Shown here: positions 1 through 8,138 of the stretch, in pieces
Numbering within the stretch: the stretch's first letter is position 1
How the letters are laid out: each line of letters starts with the position of its first letter
NCBI RefSeq assembly: GCF_003850245.1
Contig: NZ_CP031015.1
Coordinates: 2,418,001-2,482,000 of the forward strand
Length of the DNA stretch: 64,000 nucleotides
Direction: 5' to 3'
Origin: Microbacterium sp. ABRD28
GTDB lineage: Bacteria; Actinomycetota; Actinomycetes; Actinomycetales; Microbacteriaceae
The notes under the pieces: generated by a model
The model's database searches: none
What the model saw: the letters and a program-made list of their open reading frames with translations, nothing else
Told to the model about the DNA's origin: nothing
Made by a program: the position numbers and the translations under genes

Positions 1-518
1 GCGACGTAGTAGTCGCCTCCGGGGTGCAGGATACGCGAGAAGGCCTCGGTGCGGTCGCGCACGTATCCGCGCGCGATGAGGGCGTCGGCGATGTGCGGTC
101 GCCCCACGGTGGCTCCGTCTGCGGTCTGGGCCAGGATGTCACTCCAGTCCAGATCGAAGTCGGCGCTGATGCGCTCGGCCATCTCCTGCGCGCGATCCAT
201 GCGCGAGGAGCGGATGCGGTCGGTGAGGACACGCAGCTGCGCGTCATCCGGATCGAAGAGGTAGGCCAGGATGTGCACGCTCCGCCACTGGTACTTGGCC
301 GACAGCTCCATCCCCGGCAGGAACGTCACCCCCAGCGCAGACGCGGCGTCGGCGGCCTCACTCCAGCCCGCCGTGGTGTCGTGGTCTGTCAGCGCCGCCG
401 TCCGCATCTCATGCCGGTGTGCGGCGGCCATCACCTCGGCCGGCGTCTCGGTGCCGTCGGAGTAGACGGAGTGCAGGTGCAGATCCCCCGGGCCCTGGGG
501 TCCGCGAGAGGGGTGCAT
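1..518 (-). CDS. PHP-domain metal-dependent phosphoesterase (3' end beyond window)
   Basis: Reading leftward from an ATG at 518, the first 172 or so residues are present and the gene runs off the window edge. The N-terminus carries the PHP signature D-L-H-L-H-S-x-Y-S-D-G-T (about residues 12-23), followed by the LTDHDT motif near residue 43; these His and Asp residues bind the metal cluster in PHP hydrolases. The PHP family includes 3',5'-nucleotide bisphosphate phosphatases (TrpH/YciV type), histidinol phosphatases and polymerase domains; the compact start and no extra domain favour the TrpH-like class. It is divergent from the EEP-fold gene at 615. A -10-like TAGCGT lies exactly six bases upstream of the ATG, supporting this start. 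The exact substrate cannot be told from this fragment. Confidence 0.88.
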   Translation of the reverse strand, partial: MHPSRGPQGPGDLHLHSVYSDGTETPAEVMAAAHRHEMRTAALTDHDTTAGWSEAADAASALGVTFLPGMELSAKYQWRSVHILAYLFDPDDAQLRVLTDRIRSSRMDRAQEMAERISADFDLDWSDILAQTADGATVGRPHIADALIARGYVRDRTEAFSRILHPGGDYYV

Positions 519-524
519 CCTCCC

Positions 525-530
525 ACGCTA
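525..530 (-). promoter_or_regulatory. -10 element TAGCGT for PHP gene, leaderless geometry
   Basis: On the minus strand TAGCGT is followed by six bases (GGGAGG) and then the ATG at 518. A transcript starting 7 nt after the hexamer would begin at the A of the start codon. The GGGAGG would then be spacer, not a Shine-Dalgarno sequence. Confidence 0.5.
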
Positions 531-602
531 CCGTCGGCCGCAGGGCACGGGCCGCCACTGCGCCCCCGGCGTCGGGCAGACGGATCTTTCAGACTCATCG
601 CA

Positions 603-608
603 TAGTGT
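603..608 (+). promoter_or_regulatory. -10 element TAGTGT for EEP-fold gene, leaderless geometry
   Basis: TAGTGT ends six bases before the GTG at 615, so the predicted transcription start coincides with the start codon. No Shine-Dalgarno sequence lies upstream. Confidence 0.5.
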
Positions 609-614
609 CGCGAT

Positions 615-1637
615 GTGCTTCGCCTGGTCGGGATCCTGCTTGCCGTGGTGGCGGCGATCGCCGCCGCGGTCCTGACGTGGCCGTCGTTCTTCCGGCTCGA
701 CCGCACCTTCCCGGTGGCCCAGATCGTCTCCTTCCGCCCCCTCCTCGTCGTGGTGTTCGCCGCTGCGGCGATCCTCTTCCTCCTCGTGGCGATCATCCGG
801 CCGATGCGGGCCCTCGCGCTGAGCCTCGCCCTCATCTGCGTCGCAGCATCGGCGGTGAGTCTCGGCACCGTGCTCGGCCGTGGCATCGGCGCCGAGACCC
901 TCCCGGAGAAGGGCGAGGGCAGCATCCGGGTCATGACGTGGAACACCGCCGGGGAGGCGACGACGGCCGAGAGCATCGCGCGGGTCGCCGTGGCGATGGA
1001 TGCCGACGTCGTCACCCTCCCCGAGACGACCATCGAGACCGGAGAGCAGGTCGCGATCGCGATGCGGGAGCTCGGGCATCCGATGTGGGCGCACCACACC
1101 GAGTACTTCGCCGGCGAGGGATGGGACGCGCACTCCACCACCCTGCTCATCACTCCCGAGCTCGGCGACTACAGCGTGATCGAGTCGTCGGTCAACGGCA
1201 CGACGAACACCTCCACGCTGCCGAGCGCGGTGGCGATGCCGGTCGACGGCGAGGGGCCCATCGTCGTCGCCGCGCACGCCGTGGCCCCTCGCCAGGAGTA
1301 CATGGACCAGTGGCGCACCGACCTGCAGTGGTTGGCCGATCAGTGCGCCGATCAGAACGTCATCATGGCGGGCGACTTCAACGCCACCCTCGATCACATG
1401 GGTGGACTGGGCGTGGACGGGGGTGACATGGGTCGGTGCCGTGACGTGGCCAGTCGCACCGGCAACGGCTCGGTGGGAACGTGGTCCACGTCGGTGCCGG
1501 CGCTGCTGGGAACGAGCATCGACCACGTGATGGTCTCCCCGCAGTGGACGCCGACGGCGTCCGTGGTGCTGCGCACCATGGACGACTCCGGCAGCGACCA
1601 TCGTCCCCTGATCGTGCAGCTCGACCCTGCGAGCTGA
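615..1637 (+). CDS. Membrane-anchored endonuclease/exonuclease/phosphatase (EEP) family protein
   Basis: 340 residues. The first 90 residues contain three hydrophobic stretches (about 2-22, 42-62 and 66-86) that should place the C-terminal domain outside the membrane. The remainder is an EEP (DNase I/sphingomyelinase-like) fold: VMTWNTAG near 107 with the metal-site Asn110, LPETT with the catalytic Glu, GDFNATLDH with Asp/Asn, SIDHV, and the terminal GSDHRPL with the catalytic His. Bacterial members of this TM-plus-EEP architecture are usually annotated as endonuclease/exonuclease/phosphatase and may act on phospholipids, nucleic acids or phosphoesters; the substrate is unknown. The GTG start follows a -10 hexamer by exactly six bases. 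Confidence 0.9.
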   Translation: MLRLVGILLAVVAAIAAAVLTWPSFFRLDRTFPVAQIVSFRPLLVVVFAAAAILFLLVAIIRPMRALALSLALICVAASAVSLGTVLGRGIGAETLPEKGEGSIRVMTWNTAGEATTAESIARVAVAMDADVVTLPETTIETGEQVAIAMRELGHPMWAHHTEYFAGEGWDAHSTTLLITPELGDYSVIESSVNGTTNTSTLPSAVAMPVDGEGPIVVAAHAVAPRQEYMDQWRTDLQWLADQCADQNVIMAGDFNATLDHMGGLGVDGGDMGRCRDVASRTGNGSVGTWSTSVPALLGTSIDHVMVSPQWTPTASVVLRTMDDSGSDHRPLIVQLDPAS

Positions 1638-1693
1638 GACGCGGACCGGATGATTCCCGATCGGATGCCGCGGCGGAGTGCGACACTGGAGGG

Positions 1694-3106
1694 ATGAGCA
1701 CCTCCGGCGACACCACCTCGAACACGACCACCAATCGCCGTCAGCCGTTCCCCCGGGGCTTCCTCGACAGCATCTCCTCGGGGTGGGCCGAGCGGCCCGA
1801 CTCCCTCCCGCCGCGGCGGCCTCAGGCGCCGTACGCCGCGGCGCGGCGCGAACGGCTGTCGGCAGCCTTCCCCGGGCGTCGCCTGGTGATCCCCGCGGGC
1901 GAGATGAAGCAGCGCAGCAACGACACAGACTTCCCCTTCCGCGCCCACTCGGCGTTCTCCCACCTGACCGGCTGGGGCTCGGATTCCGAACCGGGTGCGG
2001 TGCTGGTGATGGATCCTCTACCCGAGGGCGGCCACCGCGCCACTCTGTACTTCCGTGAGCGCGCCGACCGCACGACGGCGGAGTTCTACGCCGACGCGTC
2101 GATCGGCGAGTTCTGGATCGGACCGCGGCCCGCTCTCGCCGGCGTCGCTGCAGACCTGGGCCTCGAGACCCGCCATGTGGACGACTTCCTGACGGCCGAC
2201 GGAGACCTGCTTCTCGACGTCGACGCCGAGCTGACCCGCGCGGTCTCCGAGCTCCGCCTGGTCAAGGATGCCTTCGAGGTCGAGCAGATGCGCCTGGCGG
2301 TGGCGGCGACCGCCCGCGGGTTCGACGACATCGTGGCCGAACTCCCCCGTGTGCTCGCCCATCCGCGCGGAGAGCGCGTGGTGGAGGGGGTCTTCCACCT
2401 GAGAGCACGCACCGACGGGAACGGGGAGGGCTACGACACGATCGCGGCGTCGGGTCCTCACGCCTGCTACCTGCACTGGACCCGCAACGACGGAACGGTC
2501 GCCCCCGGCGACCTCATCCTCATCGACGCCGGGGTCGAGGTCGACAGCCTCTACACCGCCGACATCACCCGGACGATCCCGGTGAGCGGACGATTCACCG
2601 ATGTCCAGCGGCGGGTGTACGAGACCGTCCGGGAAGCCGCCGACGCCGCGTTCGCCGCGGCACGCCCCGGGGTGACCTTCCGCTCCGTCCACGAAGCGGC
2701 GATGAGAGTGATCGCACAGCGGACGGCCGAGTGGGGCCTTCTCCCGGTGACCGCCGAGGAGGCTCTCGACGCCGATCGCGGCGGACAGCACCGCCGGTAC
2801 ATGGTGCACGGCACCAGCCATCACCTCGGGATCGACGTGCACGATTGCGCCCAGGCGCGCCGGGAGATGTACTACGACGGCATCCTCGAACCGGGAATGG
2901 TCTTCACGATCGAGCCGGGTCTGTACTTCCAGATCGACGACCTCACCGTTCCGGAGGAGTACCGAGGCATCGGCGTCCGCATCGAGGACGACGTCCTCAT
3001 GACCGCGGACGGCCCCGAGAACCTGTCGGCCTCGATCCCGCGGACCGCGGACGAGGTCGAGGAGTGGATCGCCCGGCACGCCTCGACCGCTCCGACCGCC
3101 CTGTGA
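1694..3106 (+). CDS. Aminopeptidase P family protein (Xaa-Pro aminopeptidase, M24)
   Basis: 470 residues from the ATG at 1694; the open frame extends further upstream, but that part lacks family similarity. An N-terminal creatinase-like domain (about 55-190) precedes a pita-bread M24 domain. The five dinuclear metal ligands are all visible: Asp278 (LIDAGVE), Asp290 (YTADITRT), His376 (HGTSHHLGIDVHD), Glu407 (FTIEPGLY) and Glu431 (RIEDDVL). It should remove N-terminal residues preceding proline from peptides in the cytosol, with manganese as the usual metal. Its stop codon overlaps the GTG start of the next gene (GTGA), so translational coupling with gamma-glutamyltransferase is likely and suggests a joint role in peptide or amino-acid salvage. 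Confidence 0.95.
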   Translation: MSTSGDTTSNTTTNRRQPFPRGFLDSISSGWAERPDSLPPRRPQAPYAAARRERLSAAFPGRRLVIPAGEMKQRSNDTDFPFRAHSAFSHLTGWGSDSEPGAVLVMDPLPEGGHRATLYFRERADRTTAEFYADASIGEFWIGPRPALAGVAADLGLETRHVDDFLTADGDLLLDVDAELTRAVSELRLVKDAFEVEQMRLAVAATARGFDDIVAELPRVLAHPRGERVVEGVFHLRARTDGNGEGYDTIAASGPHACYLHWTRNDGTVAPGDLILIDAGVEVDSLYTADITRTIPVSGRFTDVQRRVYETVREAADAAFAAARPGVTFRSVHEAAMRVIAQRTAEWGLLPVTAEEALDADRGGQHRRYMVHGTSHHLGIDVHDCAQARREMYYDGILEPGMVFTIEPGLYFQIDDLTVPEEYRGIGVRIEDDVLMTADGPENLSASIPRTADEVEEWIARHASTAPTAL

Positions 3107-4923
3107 CCTTCACCCCTCCCGCCCCGTTCACCACCCGGCCGACGCTTGCGGGAACCTTCGGGATGGCGGCCTCCACGCACTGGATCGCCACCGCATCGGC
3201 ACAGTCCGTTCTCGAGCGCGGCGGCAACGCGTTCGACGCGGCGGTGGCCGGCGCGTTCGTGCTGCACGTGGTCGAGCCGCACCTGAACGGACCCGGCGGT
3301 GATCTCGTCGGCGTCTTCGCCACCGCCGAAGATCCGACCCCCGTCGTGCTGATGGGTCAGGGTCCGGCGCCGGCGCGCGCCAGCATCGCCCACTACACCG
3401 CTGAGGGGCTCGATCTCGTGCCCGGGGCAGGAGGCCTGGCCGCCGCGGTCCCCGGAGCCGTCGACGCCTGGCTCGTCCTGCTGCGCGACCACGGCACATG
3501 GGAGCTGTCCGAGGTGCTGTCCTATGCGATCGGCTACGCGCGCGACGGACACCCGTTGATCGCCCAGGCGGCCGCCACGATCGCACGGGTCGCCGATCTC
3601 TTCCGTGACGATTGGACGAGTTCGGCCGACCTGTGGATGCCGGGGGGTGAACCCCCGCGCGCGGGCGACGTCGTGCGCAATCCGGCCTACGCGTCGGTGC
3701 TCGAAGGTCTCGTGCACGCCGCGGGCCCCGTGCGCGACGAGGGTGGGGTCGGTCGGGCGGCGCGTATCGACGCCGCGCGCCGCGAATGGCGCGAAGGGTT
3801 CGTCGCCGACGAGGCCGCGACCTTCCTGCGCACGCCCCACCGGCACTCCGGCGGGGGGATGCACTCCGCCGTCATCGACGCATCCGACTTCGCAGCCTTC
3901 GAGGCGGGATACGAACCGGCCCTCACCCGCGATTTCCGCGGTGTGACGATCGCCAAGGCAGGCGCGTGGACGCAGGGTCCGGCACTCGTGCAGACGCTGG
4001 CGCTCCTCGAACCCTTGACCGACGACCTGCTCGACCCCTCCACCGAGCGCGGCGCGCACACCATCTTGGAGGCCCAGAAGCTCGCCTTCGCCGACCGCGA
4101 AGCGTGGTTCGGAGACGCGTCCGACGCCGGCGCGATCACCGGTCTGTTCGACGAGGACTATCTCGCTGCGCGTCGGGATCTCATCGGTGAGGAGGCGGCC
4201 ACGACCTTCCGACCCGGGCGTCTGAGCGGGGCCGAACCCTGGACACCGCCGCTGCGGACCGCCTACGACCGCACCGGCGGCGCAGGAACCGGTGAGCCGA
4301 CTGTCGACCGTCGTGGGCAGACCCGGGGCGACACCTGCCACATCGACGTCGCCGACCGCTGGGGCAACATCATCTCGGTGACGCCCTCCGGCGGATGGCT
4401 GCAGTCCTCCCCCACGATCCCCGCGCTCGGCTTCTGCCTCGGCACGCGACTGCAGATGACCTGGCTCGAACCCGGCCACCCCTCCTCACTCGAGCCGGGT
4501 CGGCGCCCCCGGACCACTCTGACACCGACACTGACACTCCGCGACGGGCGACCCTGGTTCGCCATGGGCTCACCGGGCGGCGACCAGCAGGATCAGTGGC
4601 AGCTGCTCGCCCTGCTGCGCATGATCGTCGGCGGCTATCGCGCGCAGGAGGCCATCGACGCCCCCGCACTGCATTCCACCGCGCTGCCCGAATCGTTCTG
4701 GCCCCGCACGTGGACTCCCGCCGGAGCAGTGGTGGAGGATCGACTCGGCGACGCGGTGGTCGGCGGTCTCGAGCGGCGCGGTCACGTCGTCACCCGTGCC
4801 GGGGACTGGTCGCTCGGTCGTGTCTCGGCCGTCGGCCGCGAGGCGTCGGAAGGCTCGGACGCGACTCTGCTGTGGGCCGCCGCCAACCCCCGGGGCATGC
4901 AGGGTTACGCCGCCGGTCGCTGA
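3103..4923 (+). CDS. Gamma-glutamyltransferase family Ntn-hydrolase
   Basis: 606 residues, starting at a GTG that overlaps the aminopeptidase stop by 4 bp. N-terminal sequence (ATASAQSVLERGGNAFDAAV, about 29-48; PHLNGPGGD at 59-67) is typical of the GGT large subunit. The autocatalytic processing site is at Thr411 in GDTCHIDVADRWG, where Thr is expected to become the N-terminal nucleophile of the small subunit; the SPGGDQQ loop follows near 490. No signal peptide is evident, so this looks cytoplasmic, resembling the GGT-like subgroup used for gamma-glutamyl conjugate or acyl-glutamine hydrolysis rather than secreted GGT. The reaction is hydrolysis or transfer of gamma-glutamyl groups; the natural substrate is not deducible. 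The 3' end overlaps the convergent hydrolase gene by 19 bp. Confidence 0.93.
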   Translation: MTFTPPAPFTTRPTLAGTFGMAASTHWIATASAQSVLERGGNAFDAAVAGAFVLHVVEPHLNGPGGDLVGVFATAEDPTPVVLMGQGPAPARASIAHYTAEGLDLVPGAGGLAAAVPGAVDAWLVLLRDHGTWELSEVLSYAIGYARDGHPLIAQAAATIARVADLFRDDWTSSADLWMPGGEPPRAGDVVRNPAYASVLEGLVHAAGPVRDEGGVGRAARIDAARREWREGFVADEAATFLRTPHRHSGGGMHSAVIDASDFAAFEAGYEPALTRDFRGVTIAKAGAWTQGPALVQTLALLEPLTDDLLDPSTERGAHTILEAQKLAFADREAWFGDASDAGAITGLFDEDYLAARRDLIGEEAATTFRPGRLSGAEPWTPPLRTAYDRTGGAGTGEPTVDRRGQTRGDTCHIDVADRWGNIISVTPSGGWLQSSPTIPALGFCLGTRLQMTWLEPGHPSSLEPGRRPRTTLTPTLTLRDGRPWFAMGSPGGDQQDQWQLLALLRMIVGGYRAQEAIDAPALHSTALPESFWPRTWTPAGAVVEDRLGDAVVGGLERRGHVVTRAGDWSLGRVSAVGREASEGSDATLLWAAANPRGMQGYAAGR

Positions 4924-5600
4924 TCCGACCGCTGTCTCAGCCACGTCGCGATCAGGTCTCCGAGCTCGCCGCCGATCGCCTGCGCGGGACGCCGATGCCC
5001 GGCGATCTCGAAGGAGTGATCCCCCCCGGGAATCCAGGTCAGGGTCGCCTCGCGGCATCCGGCGACCACGCGCTCCCACGCATCGGCGGGGTGGACGAAG
5101 GGGTCGCGGGTGCCCGACAGGAACAGCTGAGGCGGTGAGATGTCGGGAAGGTGGCCGGCACGCTCCTTCTCCGGCTCACCGGGCGGGTGGAGGGGGTAGC
5201 CGAGGTAGACCAGGGCGGCGGGGTGGATCATGCCCGCCGCGGCAGCCAGCGACGCCATCCGACCGCCGTACGACTTCCCCACGGCGAAGAGGGGCACCTC
5301 CGGGCACCAGCCCGAGAGAGCCGCCATCACCGCGGACCAGGTCGCCGTCGCGTGCGCGACCGGACCCGGCATGCGACGCCCGGCTTCGCGGTAGGGGAAG
5401 GCGAAGCGCACCACGCCGAGGCCCTGACGCGCCAGCGCGTCGGCGACGCCGATGAGGAAGGGATGCTCGGGCCCCGCTCCCGCGCCGTGAGCCAGTGCCA
5501 CGCCACCCCAGGGCGCCTCGGGGAGCGTTACGATGGCCGTCACGTCGACGGTGCCGCGCGGAAGCTCGACCCCGATGCGTTCGGCGCGCGTCAGCGTCAT
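4905..5600 (-). CDS. Alpha/beta hydrolase of the KANL3/Tex30 type
   Basis: 231 residues. The fold is recognised from the oxyanion region LAHGAGAGPEHPF (about 36-48), the nucleophile elbow GKSYGGR (Ser near 108), an acidic strand GTRDPF and the terminal catalytic His in PGGDHSFE. This pattern matches the KANL3/Tex30 family of small serine hydrolases (a dienelactone-hydrolase relative), whose substrates are undefined. The ATG overlaps the stop of the upstream stress-protein gene by 4 bp (ATGA), so the two are translationally coupled. Its 3' end overlaps the convergent gamma-glutamyltransferase gene. Confidence 0.85.
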   Translation of the reverse strand: MTLTRAERIGVELPRGTVDVTAIVTLPEAPWGGVALAHGAGAGPEHPFLIGVADALARQGLGVVRFAFPYREAGRRMPGPVAHATATWSAVMAALSGWCPEVPLFAVGKSYGGRMASLAAAAGMIHPAALVYLGYPLHPPGEPEKERAGHLPDISPPQLFLSGTRDPFVHPADAWERVVAGCREATLTWIPGGDHSFEIAGHRRPAQAIGGELGDLIATWLRQRSDQRPAA

Positions 5601-6280
5601 CTCGGCTCGGACGCAGAGCCCTCGTCGGCATCTCGTCCGGACGACACGGGAGGAGACACCCGTTCGCCGTAGCGGGGAGGCTCGGCATCAGCGGGCGTCG
5701 CGGCGCCCGACCCGGCATCCGCCGTCTCACCGGTCCCCGGCCCGGCCGGAGCCGCGGGGGCGACCGCGGCCGCGTCGACCGGTTCGGCGGCCGGCGCGGG
5801 CGAGTGCGCACGCGGACCCAGCACGCCGCGTGCCTTCGCGACGTCGGACGCGCTGACAGTGACGTCGTAGCGTTCGGCGATCACCTGCATGACGGAGGCG
5901 AAATCGCGCCGGCGGCGCACAAGCGAATAGGTGATGAGGCTCAGGAGCATGCCGATGGCGATGCCGACGAACAGCACGCCGACGAAGGCCTGGATCGGGA
6001 CGGAGGGAGACCCGAGGACGAGGATCGCGGAGAACAGCATGCCCAGCAGCAGACCGTTGATGGCGCCCGATCGCGCCGCCTCGGCATATCCCAGCCGCCC
6101 GGTGACGCGTTCGACCGAGCGCAGGTCGTGGCCGACGATCGCGATGTCGCGGGCGGGGATCTCCGCCGCGATCAGGGTCGAGACGGCCTTCTGGGCTGCT
6201 TCGTACGTCGGGAAGCTCGCGATGGCCTGACCCGGTTCCCCCAAACCCTGCGGCAGGCGCCCTCCACCCATCATGCTCAT
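5597..6280 (-). CDS. General stress protein 17M-like membrane protein
   Basis: 227 residues. The first 60 residues form a YflT/GSP17M-like domain: PTYEAAQKAV, a helix, then IPARDIAIVGHDLRSVERVTG. This is followed by a glycine-rich helix and two membrane segments (about 69-110). The last 90 residues are a disordered Ala/Pro/Glu tail. The biochemical role of this family is unknown; in Bacillus a relative is general-stress induced. A gene of this type sits next to the MgtE_N-CBS/DUF1003 pair in mycobacteria too (recalled as Rv1234), which supports a shared envelope role. It is divergent from the MgtE_N gene with only 35 bp between starts, so the promoters must be back to back. Confidence 0.75.
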   Translation of the reverse strand: MSMMGGGRLPQGLGEPGQAIASFPTYEAAQKAVSTLIAAEIPARDIAIVGHDLRSVERVTGRLGYAEAARSGAINGLLLGMLFSAILVLGSPSVPIQAFVGVLFVGIAIGMLLSLITYSLVRRRRDFASVMQVIAERYDVTVSASDVAKARGVLGPRAHSPAPAAEPVDAAAVAPAAPAGPGTGETADAGSGAATPADAEPPRYGERVSPPVSSGRDADEGSASEPR

Positions 6281-6303
6281 CTCATCATCCTCCCACGCGC
6301 GAC

Positions 6304-6309
6304 TACGCT
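6304..6309 (+). promoter_or_regulatory. -10 element TACGCT for MgtE_N-CBS gene, leaderless geometry
   Basis: TACGCT ends six bases before the GTG at 6316, predicting a transcript that begins at the start codon. The 35-bp divergent interval leaves little room for other control sites. Confidence 0.5.
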
Positions 6310-6315
6310 TGACCC

Positions 6316-7611
6316 GTGAGCACGCAGAGGGTTTTCGTCGCGCGCCTGGCGGGGTGCTCCGTCTTCGACCCCACCGGCGATCGCCTGGGCAAGGTCCGCG
6401 ATGTCGTAGTGATCTATCGGAAGGACGATCCGCCCCGCGTCATCGGACTCGTGGTCGAGATCCCGGGCCGGCGGAACGTCTTCCTCTCGATCAACCGGGT
6501 CACCTCCATCGCCACCGGGCAGGTCATCACGACCGGTCTGATCAATGTGCGGAAGTTCCAGCAGCGCGGCGGCGAGGTGCGCGTGATGTCGGAGCTGCTG
6601 GGCCGCAAGGTCTACTTCCGCGACGGTTCGGGTCACGCGGTGATCGAGGATGTGGCGATCGAGCGCAACCGGCTCGGCGAATGGGACGTCGGCCAGCTGT
6701 TCCTCCGCAAGCCCAAGACCAGCGCCTCGCCGTTCGCCAAGGGGCCGACCACCTTCTCGTCGTGGGCCGACGTCCGCGAGGATCACACCTCCGGCGAGGC
6801 GCAGTCCGCGGAGCAGCTCGTCGCGACCTACTCCGAGCTCAAACCCGCCGACCTCGCCAACACCCTTCTCGACCTTCCCGACGACCGACTGCTCGAGGTC
6901 GCCGAGGAGCTCTCCGACGAGCGCCTCGCCGACGCGCTGGAGGAGATGCCCGAGGACGAGCAGGTCCACATCCTCGAGCAGCTCGGCGATGAGCGCGCCG
7001 CGCACATCCTCGACAACATGGAACCCGACGACGCCGCCGATCTCCTGGGGCAGCTTCCCGAGGAGCGTCTGGAGGAGCTCCTCGAGCTGATGGAACCCGA
7101 AGAGGCCGAGGACGTCCGCGAACTGCTGAAGTACCTGCCCGACTCCGCGGGCGGACTCATGACCAGCGAGCCGATCGTGCTCTCCGCCGACGCGACCGTC
7201 GCCGAGGCCCTCGCCCTCATCCGGCGTCACGAGCTGCATCCGGCCCTCGCCGCGGCGGTCTTCGTCACCCTGCCGCCCTATGAGACGCCGACGGGCCGCC
7301 TGCTCGGAACCGTGCATTTTCAACGGATGCTGCGCTATCCGCCCCACGAACGACTCGGCACCATCATCGACGACACCCTCGATCCCGTCCCGGTGACCGC
7401 ATCGGCCGCCGAGGTCGCACGCATGCTGGCCAGCTACAACCTCGTCTCGCTGCCGGTCGTGGATCGGGCGCACCGGCTCGTCGGCGCCGTCAGCGTCGAC
7501 GACGTGTTGGACTACCTCCTCCCCGAGGACTGGCGCTCGCACGACGGCGACGACGGCGCCCGACCTCCGCTCACCGCCGCCCCGGCGGCGCGCCCGACGG
7601 GGCGGCGCTGA
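6316..7611 (+). CDS. Soluble PRC-barrel/MgtE N-terminal/CBS-domain protein
   Basis: 431 residues with no membrane segment. Order: a PRC-barrel-like N-terminus (about 1-120, with FDPTGDRLGKVRDVV), an MgtE N-terminal superhelix of acidic repeats (about 155-275, with LEEMPEDEQVHILEQL and MEPDDAADLLGQLPEE), the GGLMTSEP linker that starts the CBS pair, and two CBS domains up to about 410. In true MgtE channels this cytosolic part gates a five-helix pore; here the pore is missing. It is translationally coupled to the DUF1003 membrane protein that follows (1-bp TGATG overlap), hinting that the two act together as a regulator or sensor at the membrane. Magnesium or nucleotide binding is plausible but inferred. 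A similar pair is recalled in mycobacteria as Rv1232c/Rv1231c. Confidence 0.88.
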   Translation: MSTQRVFVARLAGCSVFDPTGDRLGKVRDVVVIYRKDDPPRVIGLVVEIPGRRNVFLSINRVTSIATGQVITTGLINVRKFQQRGGEVRVMSELLGRKVYFRDGSGHAVIEDVAIERNRLGEWDVGQLFLRKPKTSASPFAKGPTTFSSWADVREDHTSGEAQSAEQLVATYSELKPADLANTLLDLPDDRLLEVAEELSDERLADALEEMPEDEQVHILEQLGDERAAHILDNMEPDDAADLLGQLPEERLEELLELMEPEEAEDVRELLKYLPDSAGGLMTSEPIVLSADATVAEALALIRRHELHPALAAAVFVTLPPYETPTGRLLGTVHFQRMLRYPPHERLGTIIDDTLDPVPVTASAAEVARMLASYNLVSLPVVDRAHRLVGAVSVDDVLDYLLPEDWRSHDGDDGARPPLTAAPAARPTGRR

Positions 7612-8138
7612 TGGCGCGCGGCAATCGCGGCGCCGTGTCGCTGGACGCCCCGCGGGGACGGTCCGGGGTTCTCAGCCGCACCCCGCAGCCCTCACGCGAC
7701 CGATTCGGGCGATTCACCGAGTGGATCGCACGCAACATGGGCACGCCGGTGTTCCTGCTCGGCCTGACGCTCTTCTGCGTCAGCTGGATCGCCTGGAACA
7801 CGCTCATGCCGATCTGGCTGCGGTTCGATTCCGCGGAGTTCGGGTTCACCGCCCTGACCCTCGTCCTCTCGCTGCAGGCGTCGTACGCCGCGCCTCTCAT
7901 CCTGCTCGCGCAGAACCGTCAGGACGACCGCGACCGGGTGCAGATCGAGCAGGACCGTCAGCGCGCTGAGCGGAACCTCGCCGACACCGAGTACCTCGCC
8001 CGTGAGATCGTCGCCCTGCGGATGACGCTGCGCGATTTCTCCGACGAGGTGGTCACGAAGGACACCCTCCGCAGCGAGCTGCGAGCGCTGCTGGAGGACC
8101 TGGACCAGCGACGCGACGCCCCCGGCGAGCCGCCGTGA
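7611..8138 (+). CDS. DUF1003 membrane protein
   Basis: 175 residues. After a 40-residue basic N-terminus come two membrane helices (about 44-64 and 83-103), the NRQDDRDR motif characteristic of DUF1003 just after helix 2, and a long charged helix likely to form a coiled coil (to about 165). The family has no established activity. The ATG overlaps the stop of the MgtE_N-CBS gene by one base, and its own stop overlaps the mrp GTG by four bases, so all three genes form one coupled operon. A two-helix hairpin with a cytoplasmic coiled coil could anchor the soluble MgtE_N-CBS protein; that is inference from context. Confidence 0.87.
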   Translation: MARGNRGAVSLDAPRGRSGVLSRTPQPSRDRFGRFTEWIARNMGTPVFLLGLTLFCVSWIAWNTLMPIWLRFDSAEFGFTALTLVLSLQASYAAPLILLAQNRQDDRDRVQIEQDRQRAERNLADTEYLAREIVALRMTLRDFSDEVVTKDTLRSELRALLEDLDQRRDAPGEPP